DNA of 64,000 nt from contig NC_135566.1 in the NCBI RefSeq assembly GCF_964340395.1, forward strand, positions 17,382,501-17,446,500. The letters run 5' to 3'. Position numbers and translations under genes: made by a program. The DNA is from Glandiceps talaboti (Eukaryota > Hemichordata > Enteropneusta > Spengelidae). Each line of letters opens with the position of its first letter. Within the stretch, counting starts at the first letter, position 1. Shown in pieces: positions 60,470 to 64,000 of the stretch. The notes under the pieces were generated by a model that searched no databases, was not told where the DNA came from, and was given only the letters and a program-made list of their open reading frames with translations.

Positions 60470-62016
60470 ATTTCAAATAGGGGTTTCCATGGTGATTTTG
60501 TTTTACATTTCCAAGCACATCACTGATTTTTACCCACAAAAATGTTTTTGTTTTTGTTTTTGTTAATTGCATTATTCAATTTTAACAAACATATATAGTA
60601 ATCCTTTCTACTGTAAATGACATTTTAATACTGAAACTAAAAAAAAACGTTCCTCGGGTTTGCTTAGTTTATCTTGTTACTGCCTTGTTTCTGCTGTGCA
60701 CGTGGTTAGTACTGACCAAATCCAAGAGTAAACCTCACAATGTCATACCATGCCTCGCTCGTACCACGATCTGTGTAGGGCATACAATCTGGGGAGAAAC
60801 GCACCAAAACTCAAGAATTACTTTTGGTTAAGTGGTGTATACACAGCCCAGTCACGGGAGATTCAATTTACCTCCCAATTTTACTTACTGCCGCGAAAGC
60901 CAATGTTCTAAGAGAAGAATTTGTCTCCGTGAATCTCTGTCCATGAATCATGTCTAAATCAGACCTGAGTCTATCAAGGGTTTCCCCCGTGTAATTCTTG
61001 TCTGTCTCTCCTCTGACTAGATCAAAGCTGGCCCCAGTGTATACATACTTCTTAACATATTATTCAAATCTAAATCTTCATTCCATGATACAATATGGTT
61101 AACAAACGCTCCCTTCAAAACAAGCATTCACTTTCTTTCCCTTTTATAGAAAATGTTTTAAATACAGTTAATTATATTCAGAAACAAACAGTTGAAACCA
61201 AAGTCTGAAACACCCTTATTTATACAGCAGCTGAAATTATTAGAGTCGTAATTTATCACTTATTGTGACACTCGTGACCTCTAGCTAGTAACATAGAAAA
61301 ACATGACCAGACTTGTAGCGCTGTCTCATTAATCAATTTGACCTCACACACGTGTCCTTCTTTTGACTAGATTTATATTTTTGTTTATTTGCTACACTTG
61401 CTGCTGGTAACACCCCCCCCCCCCGTTTTGAAAAAACTAACAAATAATCAAATTCAAAAGGCAAAATTGAATCAAAACACATTCCGTCAAAATTGTATAG
61501 GAAGAGTTAATTGAAAATAGAAAAATGTAATGTTATCCTCTATGCAATGTTTTATCTTTGTTGTAATTTTCTTTTTTGATTTCTGTCGAGAATTCAAAAG
61601 TCACACATTTTCAATGCTAAAGATAGGAAAATTCGATCATGTTTTTTTTTATATCAATCGTCTTACCATAATTGTCTTAACGTCTTATCATAATAGAAAA
61701 TGCGAAAATTTTACTGAAGGTCACGAAGTTTGACAGTAAAAAGTCAAAATATACTTATCTTAAACTTGTGAAAACATTCTTAATATTTTAAAATGTCTTA
61801 AAATGGCAAATTCTCATCACACATATCCTAAAATGTCAGAAGTCACTTATTTAATTAAATACATTCAAAGTTACTTATCTTAATGTTGAAAGTGACTTAT
61901 CTCAAAACTAAATAAAATCTAGGAATTTAGTGAGACGTCAACATGATGACATCAACATTAATTCATCAAAATGAATAGGTACCATTTCAAAATTTTACAT
62001 TGACAATCAACAAACA
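60470..62016. other. Region without recognised gene
   Basis: AT-rich sequence with a C homopolymer at 61411-61424 and GTTTTT pentamers near 60547. No exon of the channel family, RNA gene or transposon protein was recognised on either strand. Confidence 0.4.
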
Positions 62017-62274
62017 TCAATATTCCACTGGCGCTAAAATTAAATCATAAACCGTAAGGGATCCTACGTGACTGTGCGTCAGTTTAGTCACTGATATGTG
62101 AAGTGTGTGGCTATTTTCTACTCTAGCGAGTTTTTTTTTTTGAAGGAAGGGATTTTCACGAATGGTACAGCTACCCATAGTAGTTATGACGTTACAACCA
62201 TCAGATTCCATGGGCGGCAGTGAAATCATTTCAATGGAACCCTCTTCTTGAATTTTAGTTGTAAACATTAGTTT
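62017..62274 (-). CDS. Unrecognised membrane protein, C-terminal exon with stop
   Basis: 258 bp including the stop at 62017-62019, entered in phase 0 after ATGTCAG. The translation (EEGSIEMISLPPMES, then NPFLQKKKLARVENSH) looks like a cytoplasmic tail. A run of eleven A residues in the sense strand at about 62131-62141 encodes the Lys stretch and could cause a frameshift error in the assembly or a true frame difference. I do not recognise the family. Confidence 0.4.
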   Translation of the reverse strand, partial: KLMFTTKIQEEGSIEMISLPPMESDGCNVITTMGSCTIRENPFLQKKKLARVENSHTLHISVTKLTHSHVGSLTVYDLILAPVEY

Positions 62275-62503
62275 CTGACATTATTGTCTAAATGCACAAA
62301 GATAATACGTATAAGTACCCATAAATAACAAAGAGAAAGCAATGATACATAGTACTTTGATAATATATTTTGACATAATAGGTATCATGAACAAGTACAT
62401 GTGCTAACGGTGGAGATAGAAATGTAATTATAAACCAAGAAATATCCTGCGCCTCAGTTCTCCTGGCCAGTAAGATCTGTAACGCAAAATTCAAATTTCT
62501 CAC

Positions 62504-62624
62504 CTTCCATATCAAATATATTATTAAGGCCAAATCAAAACATGACAAACCAAAAGTCATCCAACTAGGAGTAGAGAATAAAGTGAATCCGAGTGGATCA
62601 TCATTAAAATGATATTTTCTTAAA
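62504..62624 (-). CDS. Unrecognised membrane protein, transmembrane exon
   Basis: 121 bp between ATCGATCAG and a strong AAG/gtgaga donor. It encodes HFNDDPLGFTLFSTPSWMTF and a hydrophobic helix (SCFDLALIIYLIWK). It joins in phase 0 to the tail exon across a 229-bp intron. The open frame continues past the donor into another hydrophobic stretch, so an unspliced or single-exon reading cannot be excluded. Confidence 0.4.
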
Positions 62625-62782
62625 CTGATCGATAGGAGTGAGCAAAACTTTAGAATGATTACGAAGCAAAGTGGCTGCACGGCTCAAATCAATTTTGATA
62701 TAATTTTCTTTGCTCAAAGTCTGTTTTCAATCATGCTTCAAGACTTGTACATTAGGTGATTGAACTGTCATGGCAGTGTCAC

Positions 62783-62906
62783 TCAATTTTGACATCTAAC
62801 TTCAAATCAGTAAGGGTTGCACTATACAAGTAAATGAGGACTGGCACATTCAAATCATGACTATACACCACCTCATGATCCTGTTCGCAGCTAATTCCCA
62901 AAGTGT
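62783..62906 (-). CDS. Unrecognised membrane protein, putative extracellular exon
   Basis: 124 bp after ATTTTATAG, encoding TLGISCEQDHEVVYSHDLN and VPVLIYLYSATLTDLKLDV, of mixed beta-type composition. The donor proposed (GA/gtgaca) is weak but is in phase with the next exon, making an Asp codon. Exons further upstream are not seen and may lie beyond the window. This is the least certain of the three exons. Confidence 0.3.
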
Positions 62907-63539
62907 CTATAAAATATTGTTGTGAGAACAACAAACAACCACACGGAATCGTGTGGTGTCAATCTGAAGAATAATTTTGAGTGAACACCTGTGAATTTCT
63001 AAGTACTTTTAGTTTTTGGAATTCCGGTATGACGCACAATTATTTGGGGATTACGTAAACATTCCGGAATGAAAACATATAAAACACAACTAGCATTAGA
63101 GTTCATGTCATGTTTTTGGTGGGAAAAAATAAACGATTTTCAAAAACTCATTTAACCACATAATGGAACATACCAAGTAGGTTCACAATGAGTAAAAATA
63201 ACAAATAAAATGACAAAGATTCGCCAAGGAACCTGCATCTCTACGTACCTTAACGTATTCCGACTACACTATAATTTTACCTTTATACATTTAACATTTT
63301 ATAAAACGTTAACAGTGATTAGCGGGTCGTTGACGACATAATTTGGCATTCAAATGTTTATTTTGAAGTACCTGCCAATGTCTTCATAGTTAATTCGGTG
63401 TGAGATGCAGCCATTTTTGAATGGGATCAAAATGGATACTATACCAGATGTAAGTTGATTGACTTGTAAAGGTTTTGCCTCTACATACATAACTTGTTGG
63501 AATGAAAACATCTTAGCTATACCTATCATACATGATATA

Positions 63540-63707
63540 CAGCCACTTAATTGGCAAATTAAAGAATGCCAAACTATATGAAATTTGAAGCTTGCATACT
63601 TATGATATTGCCAAATTACCGAAATCATTAATTAAGCAAATCGCACATTAAAACTAGTTGTTATGTCAGCATGCTTTATAGAACATGTGTGCTTTGTTAA
63701 TTTTTGA

Positions 63708-63758
<51 letters not shown>

Positions 63759-64000
63759 GTCTGTATGTCTGTCTGTGTCATCGTTTTCTCAAAAACGGCA
63801 GGCTAATTCAAATACAATTTGGTACACATATCCTTTAGGGCCATGGTATACCTCGAACTGATTGGTGTTAAGGGAGCGCATACGTTTTGTAAAGCTTGTT
63901 GACAGAGCTTTTAACCCTAATGAGTAATTTCCATAATTAGCGATTTTCAGAAATTAAGCCACACTTAAGAATGAACACTTCAAACTCCATATGATTTGAT
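63540..64000 (+). repeat. Copy of the palindrome-ended tandem repeat family, cut by the window edge
   Basis: It contains GCCAAATTACCGAAATCATT, ATTAAGCAAATC, a long CTGT microsatellite (63712-63776) and CAAAAACGGCAGGCTAATTC, the arrangement seen at the end of other copies. A second partial unit follows near 63920. Confidence 0.65.

Overview
This is animal nuclear DNA, not bacterial or organellar. Genes are split into short GT-AG exons separated by kilobase introns, and the rest is AT-rich, full of microsatellites, degraded LINE retrotransposons, inverted-repeat DNA elements and local duplications. The intron and repeat style suggests a marine invertebrate. I cannot fix the phylum from sequence alone; amphioxus, hemichordate, echinoderm or mollusc are all possible.

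The dominant feature is one gene on the minus strand that fills positions 22 to 48201. I joined 22 exons by splice site and reading phase. They give 3546 coding bases (1182 codons) without a break, and the product is a TRPA1-like cation channel. The N-terminal exons (about 48.2 to 20.7 kb) carry a long run of ankyrin repeats. Exons at 20.0 to 17.5 kb carry the pre-S1 linker, S1 and S2. A small exon at 12644-12760 supplies S3. Exons at 2.1 to 0.4 kb supply S4, S5, pore and S6. The last exon in the window supplies the proximal C-terminal helix. The start-codon exon was not found, and the 3' end runs off the left edge.

The introns hold most of the repeats. Intron 17 (2.1-12.6 kb) holds a triplicated 1-kb segment and X-box-bearing repeats. 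Intron 16 (12.8-17.5 kb) holds an almost intact LINE in the sense orientation. Intron 7 (26.7-31.6 kb) holds a 3.2-kb foldback-like element whose long terminal inverted repeats are built from 33-bp tandem units, next to a 460-bp tandem duplication. Intron 5 (33.5-35.7 kb) holds a palindrome-ended element made of about 146-bp tandem repeats. Intron 4 (35.8-39.4 kb) holds a 2.4-kb TIR element and an LTR-like remnant. Intron 3 (39.6-45.8 kb) holds a hAT transposase fragment and two broken LINEs.

The 5' end of the channel gene lies in a large imperfect inverted duplication, with arms at about 47.2-51.7 kb and 53.7-60.3 kb. The right arm carries diverged copies of the first two ankyrin exons on the plus strand (59211-59376 and 60141-60259), head to head with the parent gene. 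The second copy has a changed splice donor and no third exon follows, so this is probably a truncated duplicate or pseudogene. At the right edge, three short exons on the minus strand (62017-62906) appear to encode the C-terminal part of an unrecognised single-pass membrane protein.
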